A stretch of DNA of 64,000 nt, taken from positions 62,001-126,000 of the forward strand of contig JAGCPD010000010.1 in the NCBI GenBank assembly GCA_017645305.1. The letters run 5' to 3'. This stretch comes from Bacteroidaceae bacterium. GTDB lineage: Bacteria > Bacteroidota > Bacteroidia > Bacteroidales > Bacteroidaceae. Under the pieces are notes generated by a model. That model searched no databases, was not told the DNA's origin, and was given only the letters and a program-made list of their open reading frames with translations. The position numbers and the translations under genes are program-made. Shown here piece after piece: positions 26,688 to 36,279 of this stretch (position 1 is its first letter; each line of letters opens with the position of its first letter).

Positions 26688-27410
26688 ATGAGAAGACTTT
26701 TTTATTTCATCATTGCCATGGTTATTTGCACCGGCAATGCACTGGCATTTGAACTTGAGAACGAACCCGCTGAAGGGTTGAGTTGGATGGGAATTTTTGG
26801 AATGAATATCTCTAAACTTCAAAACAGCGGTTATGGCGCAAAAGCTGGAGCAACGATGGGAATCAGAGCAGAATACGTACTTCCCAAGGCTCATGGAACC
26901 TACATTACAGCTGGACTTGACTGGACAATGAAGGGTGGAAAAACATCTGTCATTTATGACGATGGTATTATTAATGCCGATGCCACAATGAAGTACGCCC
27001 TTCATTACATTGAAATTCCTATTCGTGCAGGTTTCCGCTACAATATCACAGAAGATTTCGGTGTTTATGGAGAGTTCGGCCCATTCTTCTCTGTTGGTAT
27101 AGGCGGACGGCACAGAATGAACATTGACGGAGACGGTGATGCTGTCAGACTTGAAGAAGAGGCCAACAATTTTAAGGCTTTCAAAAATTATGGCTATCCC
27201 GTACTATCATTCCAGCGTTGGGATGCAGGCTTGGGCTTCCGTATAGGTGCCGAATATGCCCATCATTACAATCTGATGATTGGATGTGACTGGGGCTTGG
27301 CAGATATCTTCCGTAATAGTCTGCGCGACGACTTCTTTAACCAAACAGGCACACGCTTACCCAAGGTTCGTAATTTCCACTTTACAATAACCTTGGGCTA
27401 CAGATTCTAA
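26688..27410 (+). CDS. Outer-membrane beta-barrel protein (PorT-like family)
   Basis: 240 residues. A signal peptide (MRRLFYFIIAMVICTGNALA) is followed by alternating amphipathic strands, with the IEIPIRAGFRYNITEDFGVYGEFGP block characteristic of the small Bacteroidetes beta-barrel family (PF13568-like). It ends in a terminal aromatic (LGYRF), as outer-membrane barrels do. It is convergent with porZ, with only 6 bp between them. Function unknown; the family contains PorT, a type IX secretion factor, but this sequence is not clearly PorT itself. Confidence 0.8.
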   Translation: MRRLFYFIIAMVICTGNALAFELENEPAEGLSWMGIFGMNISKLQNSGYGAKAGATMGIRAEYVLPKAHGTYITAGLDWTMKGGKTSVIYDDGIINADATMKYALHYIEIPIRAGFRYNITEDFGVYGEFGPFFSVGIGGRHRMNIDGDGDAVRLEEEANNFKAFKNYGYPVLSFQRWDAGLGFRIGAEYAHHYNLMIGCDWGLADIFRNSLRDDFFNQTGTRLPKVRNFHFTITLGYRF

Positions 27411-27416
27411 GATTCA

Positions 27417-29723
27417 TTATTTAATGATAACGATGCGGGTGACAACGGCTTTGTTGCCCGCATCATTGTTTGCTACCACATGGTAGATACCAGAAGCCAC
27501 ACGCTTACCCCTCATGTTACAGCCGTTCCAGGTAACAAGTCCGCCAGACGAAACACCACTCCAAACCAACTGGCCACTGGAACTTAAGATTTTAACTTCA
27601 GCATCCATTGTCAAACCCTTTATGGCAATAGGACCCGTATAATCCGATTTTACGGGGTTCGGATATACCAAGACATCATCCTTTACCAAATCGTCAGCTG
27701 CATCTATGGCATCGCTCATATAACTGCACAAGCCCTTTTCTGTTCCAATAGCAACCTCACCGGTAATGGAATTAACTGCTATATCTTGAATAGCATCACT
27801 TAACAAGGGAGAGTCCGCCGTTGTAAAATGGTGAATTGTCTCCTGACCATCGGCAGAAATCAAAAAAATGCCATTATTTCGCGTTCCCACCCACTTTCTG
27901 TTAGCACCATCAACGGTAATACACGATACAGGCAAGCCACTCAACAGATAATCTGCCAGACCGCTGCCGTCATTGCGGTTCACCTTAACCTGAGTGAAAC
28001 GGAAATTGTTGTCAAACACAGTTCCCGGGTCGTCAATGACGAAAAGTCCCAGCGTGGTTCCAAACCAGACTCTTCCGTCCAAGTCTTCACAGATTCCATA
28101 AAACTCGTCAGGAGCATAAACCGTCTCATCCTGATTTACAATACTTTGGTGCAAGACGCATTTGTCGTCTCTGATATTGCCAAGAGTGCCCTTAGTGTCA
28201 AGGCAGAAAACACCCCTCTTGTCCATTCGACGGCTGGTTACAAAGACCATTCCCGTACTGTGTATAAGAATATTATCACAAAGCGAAGCGTGGTTTATTG
28301 CCTCATAATATAAGCTCAGCCATTTTCCATCGGGTCGTATTACACGTAGAATGGAGTCTGTCTCTGAGCAAAGCATCCAAAGGTTACCTTCTGGATCATA
28401 TGTCAGACCCGCGCAGGCAACATAATTCATGTAATATTTACTCATGGGCAGGATACTTTGCAAAGGGCTGTTGTCACAATTATAGAGTTTCACGAACTTG
28501 CCGTTCTTGTATTCGCAAAGTCCGTTCCTGTGAAGAGACGCAAAATGGTGTGTGGGGTCATTAGGATCCTGGACCAGATTCGTTGTATTGGCTAATCTTA
28601 TTCTGCTGTATTCTTCCGGGATTTCTGTCATCTCCTCAAAATTTGTCCACAGGTCATCCTCAAAATACATTGCCGTCGGCTGATTATAAATACCTGCTAC
28701 AGTATTGATTCCTCCCGCCACAAGCAGACGGTTGCCAATCCATTGCAATTTATAAGAAAGGTTACGCTCCGGACTGTTAGGCGTTATAGAAGAAACCTTT
28801 ACCTGAGTTTGCTTGTCATTTATATTATAACCCTGAAGACCCTTGTATTGGTCGCTTACCCAATAAGTACCGCCCAGATATGTCACATCGCTCCATGTGT
28901 TATTTTCTTTGATAATGGTATAGTTTGGCAATACCGAAGTATAGCAGATTGATTCGGCGTTTCCCCAGAAAAGCATATCATTAGTTTCACACAGGAACGA
29001 TATCGCCCCATCATAGACTTTATTGGCAGCGCCAACATGTTGCGTATCTATTGTGTAAAGAGTGTTATTACGTAATCCCAATAGCTGGTTTTTGTAGAAT
29101 AGCAACTGTGTCCAATCTGTTTCTTCCCGATTTTTAACCCAGTTTGCTTGTAACTGCATATTCTCTGCCCTGGAACAAACATACAAGCCTGTTGTTGTTG
29201 CGAGGTAAATTTTTTCTTCATTTACTGCTACGCTTTTCGCATCAAGTCCTAATCTGTATGTGTTTCTGAAAACACCCTCCTTCATGTCCACTTCTACAAG
29301 CCCGAAACCTGTTGAAAAATATGCCATGGAACCATAGATACACATGTTACTGATTTCTTTTCCAATCATGGATTTGTCTTTTAATGCCGAAAGATTCTGA
29401 ACATTATCATCGGCATCCAACAAGTCTATATTGCAATTGGAATAGAGCAGAATTATCTTTTTTGCCTCCTGGCTATAACCAATGTCAACAATGTCTATAT
29501 CATTCAGGGCTCCCAGATTGTCATAGGTCCTTACCTCTGTGTCCTCTGTATTGTACGAATAAAGGTCACCATTTGCTATCGTATAGATAGTTTTCCCCAT
29601 AGCCACGCTCTTTGTCGCGTTGTGGTAACTCATATACACCTTCCACGAACCTATTTGTGCCGCTTGCAAGCAAGTACAAACAACAAGAAATAATAATACT
29701 GTAAGAAATGACAGCTTTTTCAT
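27417..29723 (-). CDS. porZ: PorZ-like type IX secretion system surface protein (beta-propeller)
   Basis: 768 residues. A signal peptide is followed by two seven-bladed-propeller-like regions with two-component-regulator-propeller repeats (for example DGRVWFGTTLGLFVIDD). The C-terminal ~85 residues are a type-A sorting-domain-like beta sandwich that begins VYPNPVKSDYTGP and ends VVTRIVIIK. This layout matches PorZ, the T9SS component that presents A-LPS to the PorU sortase. It is the last gene of leuS-yitT-yitT-rdgB-porZ; 14 bp separate it from rdgB. No other T9SS core gene is in the window. Confidence 0.8.
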   Translation of the reverse strand: MKKLSFLTVLLFLVVCTCLQAAQIGSWKVYMSYHNATKSVAMGKTIYTIANGDLYSYNTEDTEVRTYDNLGALNDIDIVDIGYSQEAKKIILLYSNCNIDLLDADDNVQNLSALKDKSMIGKEISNMCIYGSMAYFSTGFGLVEVDMKEGVFRNTYRLGLDAKSVAVNEEKIYLATTTGLYVCSRAENMQLQANWVKNREETDWTQLLFYKNQLLGLRNNTLYTIDTQHVGAANKVYDGAISFLCETNDMLFWGNAESICYTSVLPNYTIIKENNTWSDVTYLGGTYWVSDQYKGLQGYNINDKQTQVKVSSITPNSPERNLSYKLQWIGNRLLVAGGINTVAGIYNQPTAMYFEDDLWTNFEEMTEIPEEYSRIRLANTTNLVQDPNDPTHHFASLHRNGLCEYKNGKFVKLYNCDNSPLQSILPMSKYYMNYVACAGLTYDPEGNLWMLCSETDSILRVIRPDGKWLSLYYEAINHASLCDNILIHSTGMVFVTSRRMDKRGVFCLDTKGTLGNIRDDKCVLHQSIVNQDETVYAPDEFYGICEDLDGRVWFGTTLGLFVIDDPGTVFDNNFRFTQVKVNRNDGSGLADYLLSGLPVSCITVDGANRKWVGTRNNGIFLISADGQETIHHFTTADSPLLSDAIQDIAVNSITGEVAIGTEKGLCSYMSDAIDAADDLVKDDVLVYPNPVKSDYTGPIAIKGLTMDAEVKILSSSGQLVWSGVSSGGLVTWNGCNMRGKRVASGIYHVVANNDAGNKAVVTRIVIIK

Positions 29724-29737
29724 ATATGAGCAATGCT

Positions 29738-30340
29738 TTATGATTTATTATTCTTCAAAAATTCAACAAGTTTCATGATGGCTCTTCCCCTATGGCTAAT
29801 TGCATTCTTGTCAGCCGCAGACATTTGAGCAAATGCCATCCCATTAGCTTCTACAGGAGCAAAGACAGGGTCGTAACCAAAACCACCGTCGCCAACTTTC
29901 TGTGCCAAAATCTCTCCATTTACAATCCCCTCAAAAAGATGCTCCTCTCCGTTCTGCACCAATGCAACAACTGTTCGGAAACGGGCACTGCGGTCCTCCG
30001 CTTCTTCCAGTTTGTCCAACAGACACTGAATATTCGCTTCTGCATCGTGACTTTCGCCATAGCCGTTCATAACACCAAACCTGGCAGTATATATGCCGGG
30101 AGCACCTTCCAGAGCCGTAACCTCCAGACCGGTATCATCAGCAAAACAGTCCACACCATAATGGTCGTGAACATACCGGGCCTTCTGCAAGGCATTGTCT
30201 TCTATCGTATCAGACGTTTCCGGAATGTCCTCATGACACCCGATTTCTGCCAATCCCTTGACCTGGAATTCGTTTCCCAATATTTGTCTTACCTCTTCCA
30301 ACTTATGGGCATTGTTGGTGGCCATTATTATCTGCTTCAT
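29738..30340 (-). CDS. rdgB: Non-canonical purine NTP pyrophosphatase RdgB/HAM1
   Basis: 200 residues, typical. It hydrolyses ITP, dITP and XTP to keep them out of nucleic acids. Motifs: ATNNAHKLEEVRQIL (7-21), CFADDTGLEVTALEGAPGIY (~66-85), FGYDPVF (~150) and the C-terminal SHRGRAIMKL (~180). It overlaps the upstream yitT gene by 4 bp. Confidence 0.95.
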   Translation of the reverse strand: MKQIIMATNNAHKLEEVRQILGNEFQVKGLAEIGCHEDIPETSDTIEDNALQKARYVHDHYGVDCFADDTGLEVTALEGAPGIYTARFGVMNGYGESHDAEANIQCLLDKLEEAEDRSARFRTVVALVQNGEEHLFEGIVNGEILAQKVGDGGFGYDPVFAPVEANGMAFAQMSAADKNAISHRGRAIMKLVEFLKNNKS

Positions 30341-31248
30341 CTCTTTATCTTGTCAAATCCCTCACCAAATACACCTTCCACATTACTCATGGAGACAAAT
30401 GCTTGCGGGTCTAAACGTTTTATCAGTTGGAAGATACTACGGCTTTCGTACCTCTTTGCCAGGATTAGTAATACCTGACGCTTTTCCTTGCTGTAGAATC
30501 CCTCGCCATTAAGGACGGTCACGCCACGCTCTAGCCTTGTGTTCACCTCCTCTGCGATTTCCTCATAATTTTCACTGATGATAATGAACTGTACACTTTG
30601 CCGTGCGGAATTGATGACATAATCGAGGAAATTGGTGCTGATAAACATCGCCAGATAACCAACGACCATCGTTTCCAGACCATGTCCGATGATATAGCTG
30701 GAACCAATGATGACGATGTCAAGCATCAGGAGCAAGCGACCGAGTGAAATGTTCCAATATTTGTTTATGGCACTGGCAATAATGTCTGTACCTCCTGTGC
30801 TCCCCCCTGCCAGAAAGATGATAGCAAGGCCGAGACCCTCGAGGAAGGCACCGATGACGCAGGCCATGAACTTCTGCTCGCCCAGGATATGCATGAGGGT
30901 TTTTGTGCCGTCCGGTGCCACTTCGGTAAGCTGCGTCTGCATCAGCCCGATGGCTCCTGAAATGAGCAGGGTGACAATGATGGTTCGCACCAGATAGCGC
31001 CAACCAAGCACACGCATAGCCATCAGTAACAGGATGACATTGATGATGAAATAGGTATTACCTGCGGGAAAGCCCGTCATGTAGAAGAGCAGGGTGGAGA
31101 TACCCGTCACGCCGCCACTTACAATCTTATATGGTAGCAGGAAGGTTGTATAGCCTACCGTGTAGATGAGTGTGCCGAGTAGCATCTGCAGGTAGTCGCG
31201 CAGCAGCTGCCAAGGGGAAGGACCTATGATATCTTTATAATTCAGCAT
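30337..31248 (-). CDS. YitT-family membrane protein (DUF161/DUF2179), copy 2
   Basis: 303 residues. About six membrane segments occupy ~1-200, with the family motifs SGGVTGISTLLFYMTGFPAG and LAGGSTGGTDIIASAINKY, then a soluble DUF2179 domain (~220-303). Transport role suspected in the family, substrate unknown. It is a paralogue of the gene immediately upstream (31300-32205) and overlaps rdgB by 4 bp. Confidence 0.88.
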   Translation of the reverse strand: MLNYKDIIGPSPWQLLRDYLQMLLGTLIYTVGYTTFLLPYKIVSGGVTGISTLLFYMTGFPAGNTYFIINVILLLMAMRVLGWRYLVRTIIVTLLISGAIGLMQTQLTEVAPDGTKTLMHILGEQKFMACVIGAFLEGLGLAIIFLAGGSTGGTDIIASAINKYWNISLGRLLLMLDIVIIGSSYIIGHGLETMVVGYLAMFISTNFLDYVINSARQSVQFIIISENYEEIAEEVNTRLERGVTVLNGEGFYSKEKRQVLLILAKRYESRSIFQLIKRLDPQAFVSMSNVEGVFGEGFDKIKR

Positions 31249-31299
31249 TCGTCATTGACAAATTCAACATTATCTGTGGGCGGCAAAATCACATGCTTT

Positions 31300-32205
31300 T
31301 TATGCTTTTATTGTCTTAAAACCGTTACCATAAACACCCTCAGCCCTACTTTGCGATACAAAAGCTGCAGGGTCTGTTTCCTGAATCATTCTCAGGATTT
31401 TCACAGATTCCCGCTTGTGTACAATGGTAATTAGGACTTTTATCTCTTGGTGGCTGTAATAGCCCTCGCCATTCACAGAAGTTACACTATGACATGTCTC
31501 TGTAATAATGCGCTGACTTATCTCTTCCGGTTTATTGGTAAAGATGATAAACTGTATATCCTGTCTGGCACTGTTAATAAGCATATCCAGTGCATAGGTA
31601 TAAACGGCCAAGGTTACATAGCCAAAGACAACCATCCGCCAGTCGTGGAAGATGGGCCAGCAGGATGCAATAACCACGAAGTCCAAATAAAGAAGTGCTC
31701 TTCCGAAAGAGATGTTTCTGTATTTGTTCACCAGTGCGGCTATGATATCCCATCCGCCAGTGCTCCCGCCAGAAAGGAAAACGATACCAATGCCCAAACC
31801 GTTCAGGATGGCTCCCAAAACACAGGCCATCGAGTCTTGGCCTTCACCTAAGATTTGTATCAGATTACCAGCCTCGTCAGTTATCATCTGTTGTCCCATT
31901 TCCAGGAAAAAGGAGAGTGCTACAGCGGCGTATGCCGACTTACCAACGAATTTCCACCCCAACGGCTTAAAGGCGATAAGGAGCAGAATAGCGTTAGAGA
32001 TGAGCACAGCAGCAGATATGGGGAATTTTGTCACATAGTACAAGATGGCAAACATACCCGTCATACCACCTGTAGTAATGTGATAGGGCAACAGGAAGGC
32101 TGCCCACCCAAGGGCGTAAACGGCCATTCCTATATTTATCGCCATGAAATCGACGACAAATTCCCAAATTCTGTGATAATTTACTTTTGGCATAATGCGA
32201 AACAT
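31300..32205 (-). CDS. YitT-family membrane protein (DUF161/DUF2179), copy 1
   Basis: 301 residues from the ATG directly after the leuS stop; an alternative ATG four codons on (MPKVNYHRIWEFV) is equally plausible. Same layout as its neighbour, with TTGGMTGMFAILYYVTKFPI and LSGGSTGGWDIIAALVNKY, and a C-terminal DUF2179 domain ending in YGNGFKTIKA. The tandem pair suggests a local duplication followed by divergence. Confidence 0.88.
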   Translation of the reverse strand: MFRIMPKVNYHRIWEFVVDFMAINIGMAVYALGWAAFLLPYHITTGGMTGMFAILYYVTKFPISAAVLISNAILLLIAFKPLGWKFVGKSAYAAVALSFFLEMGQQMITDEAGNLIQILGEGQDSMACVLGAILNGLGIGIVFLSGGSTGGWDIIAALVNKYRNISFGRALLYLDFVVIASCWPIFHDWRMVVFGYVTLAVYTYALDMLINSARQDIQFIIFTNKPEEISQRIITETCHSVTSVNGEGYYSHQEIKVLITIVHKRESVKILRMIQETDPAAFVSQSRAEGVYGNGFKTIKA

Positions 32206-32206
32206 A

Positions 32207-35092
32207 TTAAGCCTGAGGCTTTACAACAATATTTACTATTCTGCCAGGAATGGCAATGGTTTTTACTATCTGCATTCCCTCAAGGTGCTTTTGCGCCTCA
32301 GGAGCTGAAGTTGCCATCTGTACCATCTGGTCTGGCGTGGCATTTGCAGGGAAGTCCATGGCAAAACGTACCTTTCCGTTGAATTGAACACCCAATTTCA
32401 CACTGGTCTCTACAAGATACTTCTCTTCGTACTGCGGCCATTGTGCGTCGCACACACTGCCTTTGTTGCCCAAGGCTTCCCACAACTCTTCCGCAATATG
32501 TGGAGCAAAGGGAGCTATCAGCACGGGCAACTGAGCCAACACCTGCCTGCTGCAACATTTCTGACTTGCAAGTTCGCTCACAGCTACCATGAAGGCAGAG
32601 ATACTGGTGTTATAAGAGAACTCTTCTATATCAGAACTTACTTTCTTAATAAGCTTGTGTAAACTCTTCATGTTGTCGGCAGTTGCCTCTGAATCATCTG
32701 CAGTCAGGTTCCCGTCCTTGTCCCAAAAGAGACTCCAGAACTTCTTTAAAAAGCGGAAACAGCCGTCAATGCCTGCAACGTCCCAAGGCTTCGACTGCTC
32801 AATGGGACCAAGGAACATTTCGTATAGACGCAGGGTGTCGGCACCATAGTTCTCGCAGATATCGTCAGGATTAACAACGTTGTACTTTGACTTCGACATC
32901 TTTTCAATGGCTTGGTTGACTATGTACTGACCATTCGCATTGAGGATGAACTCAGCATCACGGAATTCCGCTGTCCACTCACGGATTTTCTCTACGTTAA
33001 GCACATTTCCACTGACCATGCTGATGTCGGCATATACGGGGTCGGCCTCCGTGCCCTGGTAGTAGTAGAAATTCTTCTTCTTGGCATCGTCGTACTGTTC
33101 CTCCAGTAGGTCAAAGCTTACAAACTTGTTGGTATTGCGCAAACGATAGACGAAGCTGGACCATCCCTGAATCATACCCTGATTGATAAGTTTCTGGAAG
33201 GGCTCATCCTTCTTGCTCACACCGAGGTCGAAGAGGAACTTGTTCCAGAATCGGCTATAAATAAGGTGACCTGTGGCGTGCTCTGAGCCGCCCACGTAGA
33301 GATCCACGTTCTGCCAATAGGAGGCGGCTTTGTCGCTCACCAGTGCCCTGTCGTTGTGCGGATCCATGTAGCGCAGGTAGTAAGCGCTGCTGCCAGCAAA
33401 GCCAGGCATGGTGTAAAGTTCGATGGGAAAGACAGTCTTGTTGTCGATTGCAGAACAATCAACTACAGAGTTGGTCTTTTCGTCCCATGCCCATATCTGT
33501 GCATTACCCAAAGGAGGCTCGCCTGTCTCTGTGGGCAGGAACTTATCCACCTGAGGCAGTTTCAGGGGCAGACACTCTTCGGGAATCATCGTGGGGATGC
33601 CGTTCTTATAATAGACAGGGAAGGGCTCGCCCCAATAGCGCTGACGACTGAAGATGGCATCGCGCAGACGGTAGTTCACCTTTACGCGACCCAAATTGTG
33701 TGCCTTGACGAAACGCTTTGTCTCGGCTATGGCCTCCTTGATGGTGAGGCCATTCAGGCAAAGGCTCTCGCCGTCGTATTTTACGCTCTTGTCCTCGCTG
33801 ATGGGGGAGTTCATCACGATGCCTTCCTTTGCATCGTAGCTCTCAGTGCTGATGTCGGCACCTTCCACCAGAGGGATGATGGGCAGGTTGAAGTGCTTGG
33901 CAAAGGCATAGTCTCGACTGTCATGGGCGGGAACGGCCATGATGGCACCCGTACCGTAGCCAGCCAGCACGTATTCGGCAATGTAGATGGGGCATTTGTC
34001 GCCTGTGATGGGATTGATGCCGTATGCACCGCTGAAAACACCCGTCACTGTGTGGTCTATCATGCGCTCACGCTCGGTGCGGCTCTTGACGTACTTTATG
34101 TACTCATCCACCGCAGTACGCTGTTCGGGAGTGGTAACCTTGTCCACCAGCTCGCTTTCGGGAGCCAGTACAAAGAAGGTGACGCCGAACATTGTGTCGG
34201 CACGAGTGGTGAAGATGGTGAAGGAAGCCCCCTCTCCCGCCCCCTCCCCCAAGGAGGAGGGGAGAATATAGGGAATCTCTATTTCTGCACCTTCGCTGCG
34301 GCCTATCCAATTGCGCTGTGTCTCCTTGATGCTCTCGCTCCAGTCGATGGTGTCGAGTCCGTCAAGGAGGCGCTGGCTGTAGGCACTGACGCGCAAGCAC
34401 CACTGGCGCATCTTCTTCTGCTCTACGGGATAGCCACCGCGTTCGCTCACGCCGTTTACCACCTCATCGTTTGCCAGAACAGTGCCCAGCTGGGGACACC
34501 AGTTCACCATCGTCTCACCCAGGAAGGCCAGACGGTACTGCATCAGCAGGTCGCTCTGTGCTTTCTCGTCAGAGGGCCATGTGCCTTCTGCCTTGAACTT
34601 CTCGATGAGCTTCTCTATGGGTTGAGCCTTCTGGAGTTCCTCGTCAAAATAGCTGTTGAACATCTTCTGGAAAGCCCATTGAGTCCAGTGATAATAGTCG
34701 GGAGTGCAAGTGCGAACCTCACGGTCCCAGTCGAAGGAGAAGCCAATCTTGTCCAACTGTTCGCGGTAGCGGTCTATGTTGGCGAAGGTGGTTTTCTCGG
34801 GGTGCTGGCCGGTCTTGATGGCATACTGTTCAGCAGGCAGTCCGTAGGCATCGTAGCCCATGGGGTTGAGGACGTTGAAGCCCTGCAGACGCTTGTAGCG
34901 GGCATAGATGTCGCTGGCGATATAGCCGAGGGGGTGTCCCACATGCAGGCCGGCGCCGCTGGGGTAGGGGAACATGTTCAGGACGTAGAACTTCTTGCGG
35001 TTCTCGTCCTCAATTACCTTGTATGTCTGCCGCTCAGTCCAGAGCCGGTGCCATTTCTTCTCTATTTCTCTAAAATTATATTCTTTTGCCAT
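32207..35092 (-). CDS. leuS: Leucyl-tRNA synthetase LeuS
   Basis: 961 residues from the ATG at 35090-35092 ([18 protein letters not shown]). The longer frame to 35191 crosses the promoter and is not real. HIGH motif [10 protein letters not shown] (~45-54) and KMSKS motif [15 protein letters not shown] are both intact. The editing domain is ~220-400. Within it the stretch [14 protein letters not shown] (~244-257) is not part of the normal family sequence and is encoded by G/C-rich repeat-like DNA (34228-34266); the frame is preserved. It heads an operon with two yitT genes, rdgB and porZ. Confidence 0.95.
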   Translation of the reverse strand: MAKEYNFREIEKKWHRLWTERQTYKVIEDENRKKFYVLNMFPYPSGAGLHVGHPLGYIASDIYARYKRLQGFNVLNPMGYDAYGLPAEQYAIKTGQHPEKTTFANIDRYREQLDKIGFSFDWDREVRTCTPDYYHWTQWAFQKMFNSYFDEELQKAQPIEKLIEKFKAEGTWPSDEKAQSDLLMQYRLAFLGETMVNWCPQLGTVLANDEVVNGVSERGGYPVEQKKMRQWCLRVSAYSQRLLDGLDTIDWSESIKETQRNWIGRSEGAEIEIPYILPSSLGEGAGEGASFTIFTTRADTMFGVTFFVLAPESELVDKVTTPEQRTAVDEYIKYVKSRTERERMIDHTVTGVFSGAYGINPITGDKCPIYIAEYVLAGYGTGAIMAVPAHDSRDYAFAKHFNLPIIPLVEGADISTESYDAKEGIVMNSPISEDKSVKYDGESLCLNGLTIKEAIAETKRFVKAHNLGRVKVNYRLRDAIFSRQRYWGEPFPVYYKNGIPTMIPEECLPLKLPQVDKFLPTETGEPPLGNAQIWAWDEKTNSVVDCSAIDNKTVFPIELYTMPGFAGSSAYYLRYMDPHNDRALVSDKAASYWQNVDLYVGGSEHATGHLIYSRFWNKFLFDLGVSKKDEPFQKLINQGMIQGWSSFVYRLRNTNKFVSFDLLEEQYDDAKKKNFYYYQGTEADPVYADISMVSGNVLNVEKIREWTAEFRDAEFILNANGQYIVNQAIEKMSKSKYNVVNPDDICENYGADTLRLYEMFLGPIEQSKPWDVAGIDGCFRFLKKFWSLFWDKDGNLTADDSEATADNMKSLHKLIKKVSSDIEEFSYNTSISAFMVAVSELASQKCCSRQVLAQLPVLIAPFAPHIAEELWEALGNKGSVCDAQWPQYEEKYLVETSVKLGVQFNGKVRFAMDFPANATPDQMVQMATSAPEAQKHLEGMQIVKTIAIPGRIVNIVVKPQA
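34228..34266. repeat. G/C-rich repeat-like insert inside leuS
   Basis: A C-rich stretch with an internal stem (CCCCTCC, loop, GGAGGAGGGG) encodes [12 protein letters not shown] on the leuS strand. Its composition is unlike the surrounding gene. In Bacteroidales genomes C/G-run repeats of this look occur between genes; here one sits in frame. Confidence 0.6.
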
Positions 35093-35123
35093 ATAACAAT
35101 GTATATTTTCATATTTCGGGGGA

Positions 35124-35131
35124 CAAAGATA
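35124..35131 (-). promoter_or_regulatory. leuS promoter -7 box
   Basis: TATCTTTG on the minus strand, 31 bp before the leuS ATG, predicting a short leader of about 25 nt. Confidence 0.65.
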
Positions 35132-35313
35132 CGGATAAGTAAGCGAAAAGCCAAATTTATTTGAGTTTTTCCGAGCAAGAGTGTCTTTCAAAAAGACGTC
35201 TCAAAGTTAAGATTATGTGGAAGAGGATGTCCTCCCATTTGACATAAATCAAGAAAAACGCAAAAACAATCAATCTGTTACATTGCTTTTCTTGAGGCAA
35301 TTAAGAAATCTGT

Positions 35314-35321
35314 TAACTTTG
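35314..35321 (+). promoter_or_regulatory. Promoter -7 box of an orphan small-RNA unit
   Basis: TAACTTTG, with a TTG at 35292-35294 at the right distance for a -33 element. It points into a gene-free stretch that ends at a strong intrinsic terminator 127 bp further on. Confidence 0.6.
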
Positions 35322-35327
35322 CACGTA

Positions 35328-35486
35328 GAAAAAAGAGAGCCGTGATGGCACATAACTTTTCTTTGGTATAGAAAAAGCATAAAAGCAAAGATATTTCGTT
35401 TAGTTAGTTTTAGGTAAAAAGAATTTGAGAGATTAAAGATTAGTCTGACGGGCATTTTTTCGTGATGAAAAGATGCCCGTTTTTTA
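35328..35486 (+). ncRNA. Predicted small RNA of about 160 nt (own promoter and terminator)
   Basis: The span from just after TAACTTTG (35314-35321) to the T-run at 35481-35485 has no gene in either strand. It is A-rich and includes TTAGTTAGTTTTAGGTAAAA (35400-35419). The only ORF is eight codons (ATG at 35344, MAHNFSLV). It diverges from leuS, and the next gene downstream is on the other strand, so this is not a leader of a protein gene. The exact 5' end is inferred from the -7 box. I do not recognise an Rfam family. Confidence 0.55.
35448..35486 (+). terminator. Strong intrinsic terminator of the small-RNA unit
   Basis: ACGGGCATTTTTTC (35448-35461), loop GTGAT, GAAAAGATGCCCGT (35467-35480), then TTTTT. 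The stem is 14 bp with a single T-G pair. Confidence 0.9.
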
Positions 35487-35511
35487 TGTCATATCACCCC
35501 CTAGCCTCGTT

Positions 35512-35610
35512 CTTCCTTCGCTTTTCCTTCGCTGTTGGCATACTCAAATAGCATGAATGGGCGAAGGAAGAGCGAAGATGGAGCGAGAGAAGGGTATGCG
35601 AACAGTTAGC
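35512..35610. repeat. Nested inverted repeats, gene-free
   Basis: CTTCCTTCGC (35512-35521) is the exact reverse complement of GCGAAGGAAG (35561-35570). TTCCTTCGCT occurs twice in the left arm, AGCGAAG occurs in the right part, and GCATAC (35538-35543) pairs with GTATGC further on. Several competing hairpins are possible. No protein gene is present between 35487 and 35653. Confidence 0.5.
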
Positions 35611-35653
35611 CTAAAGTGTATCTGTGTACTTCGCGGATTTAGACAAAAACGCA

Positions 35654-36240
35654 CTAGAAGTGATTAGCCTTTTTGTTAATGTTTTTTATTACTGTTTTTA
35701 AATGCCTTGTTGCATCGCTAACGGCCTCTTGGGTAGAAGACTTTGAGATTAAACTACTACTCTTAAATGATTGGTTACGTTCTACTTGTCCCGTCTTAAG
35801 GTCCTTTAATATAAGCATAACCTCCAATACTATTGTCGAGTGTTTTGACAATTGTCTTACCATTTTTATCCTTGTATGTACTAGTTTCGCTTCTTCCTCA
35901 AATATTGGTAATGACAGCTTATGCCAACATGCGCCTTCTTGTACAACGGTGTCAGATAGCAATGGTTCATCAGAAAAACGGTAGTGGCGGACACTTGCAA
36001 ACCCCTGAACAATGACAGTTTTTTACATCATTTTCATACTGTAGTAACTGTTCTGCCATTTATGTTGTCCTACATTCCTTGGCAACCCATCCGGCCGTGA
36101 AGCCAAGCTGTAAATCCTTATCCTCGAATATGTGCGTATTCTCGGCAGTTGCAGCCGTCGGCACAACTGTTATGACAAACATAGCAACAACTCAACTTTT
36201 CAAAAAATATTCTTCATCATATTCATGATAAGTTTATCAT
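35654..36240 (-). pseudogene. Decayed gene for a small exported protein
   Basis: A start-like MKNIF (ATG near 36237) is broken after five codons. In a second frame a signal peptide and start of mature protein are readable (MFVITVVPTAATA, then ENTHIFEDKDLQLGFTAGW). After further shifts a third frame runs from a stop near 36025 through KTVIVQGFASVRYHRFSDE to the stop at 35654, ending in a helical Lys-rich tail. At least two frameshifts are needed to join them. Only the last 102 codons are open from a TTG. It follows the envelope operon in the same orientation and may once have been its last member. Confidence 0.6.
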
Positions 36241-36279
36241 TAGGCGTGGACTTATTATTGTCAAATTAGCTCATATACC

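Noticed and set aside
33356..35164. 602-codon plus-strand open frame opposite leuS
   Set aside because: It is antisense to an unmistakable LeuRS with intact HIGH and KMSKS motifs, has no family motif or signal, and its openness follows from the codon composition of leuS.
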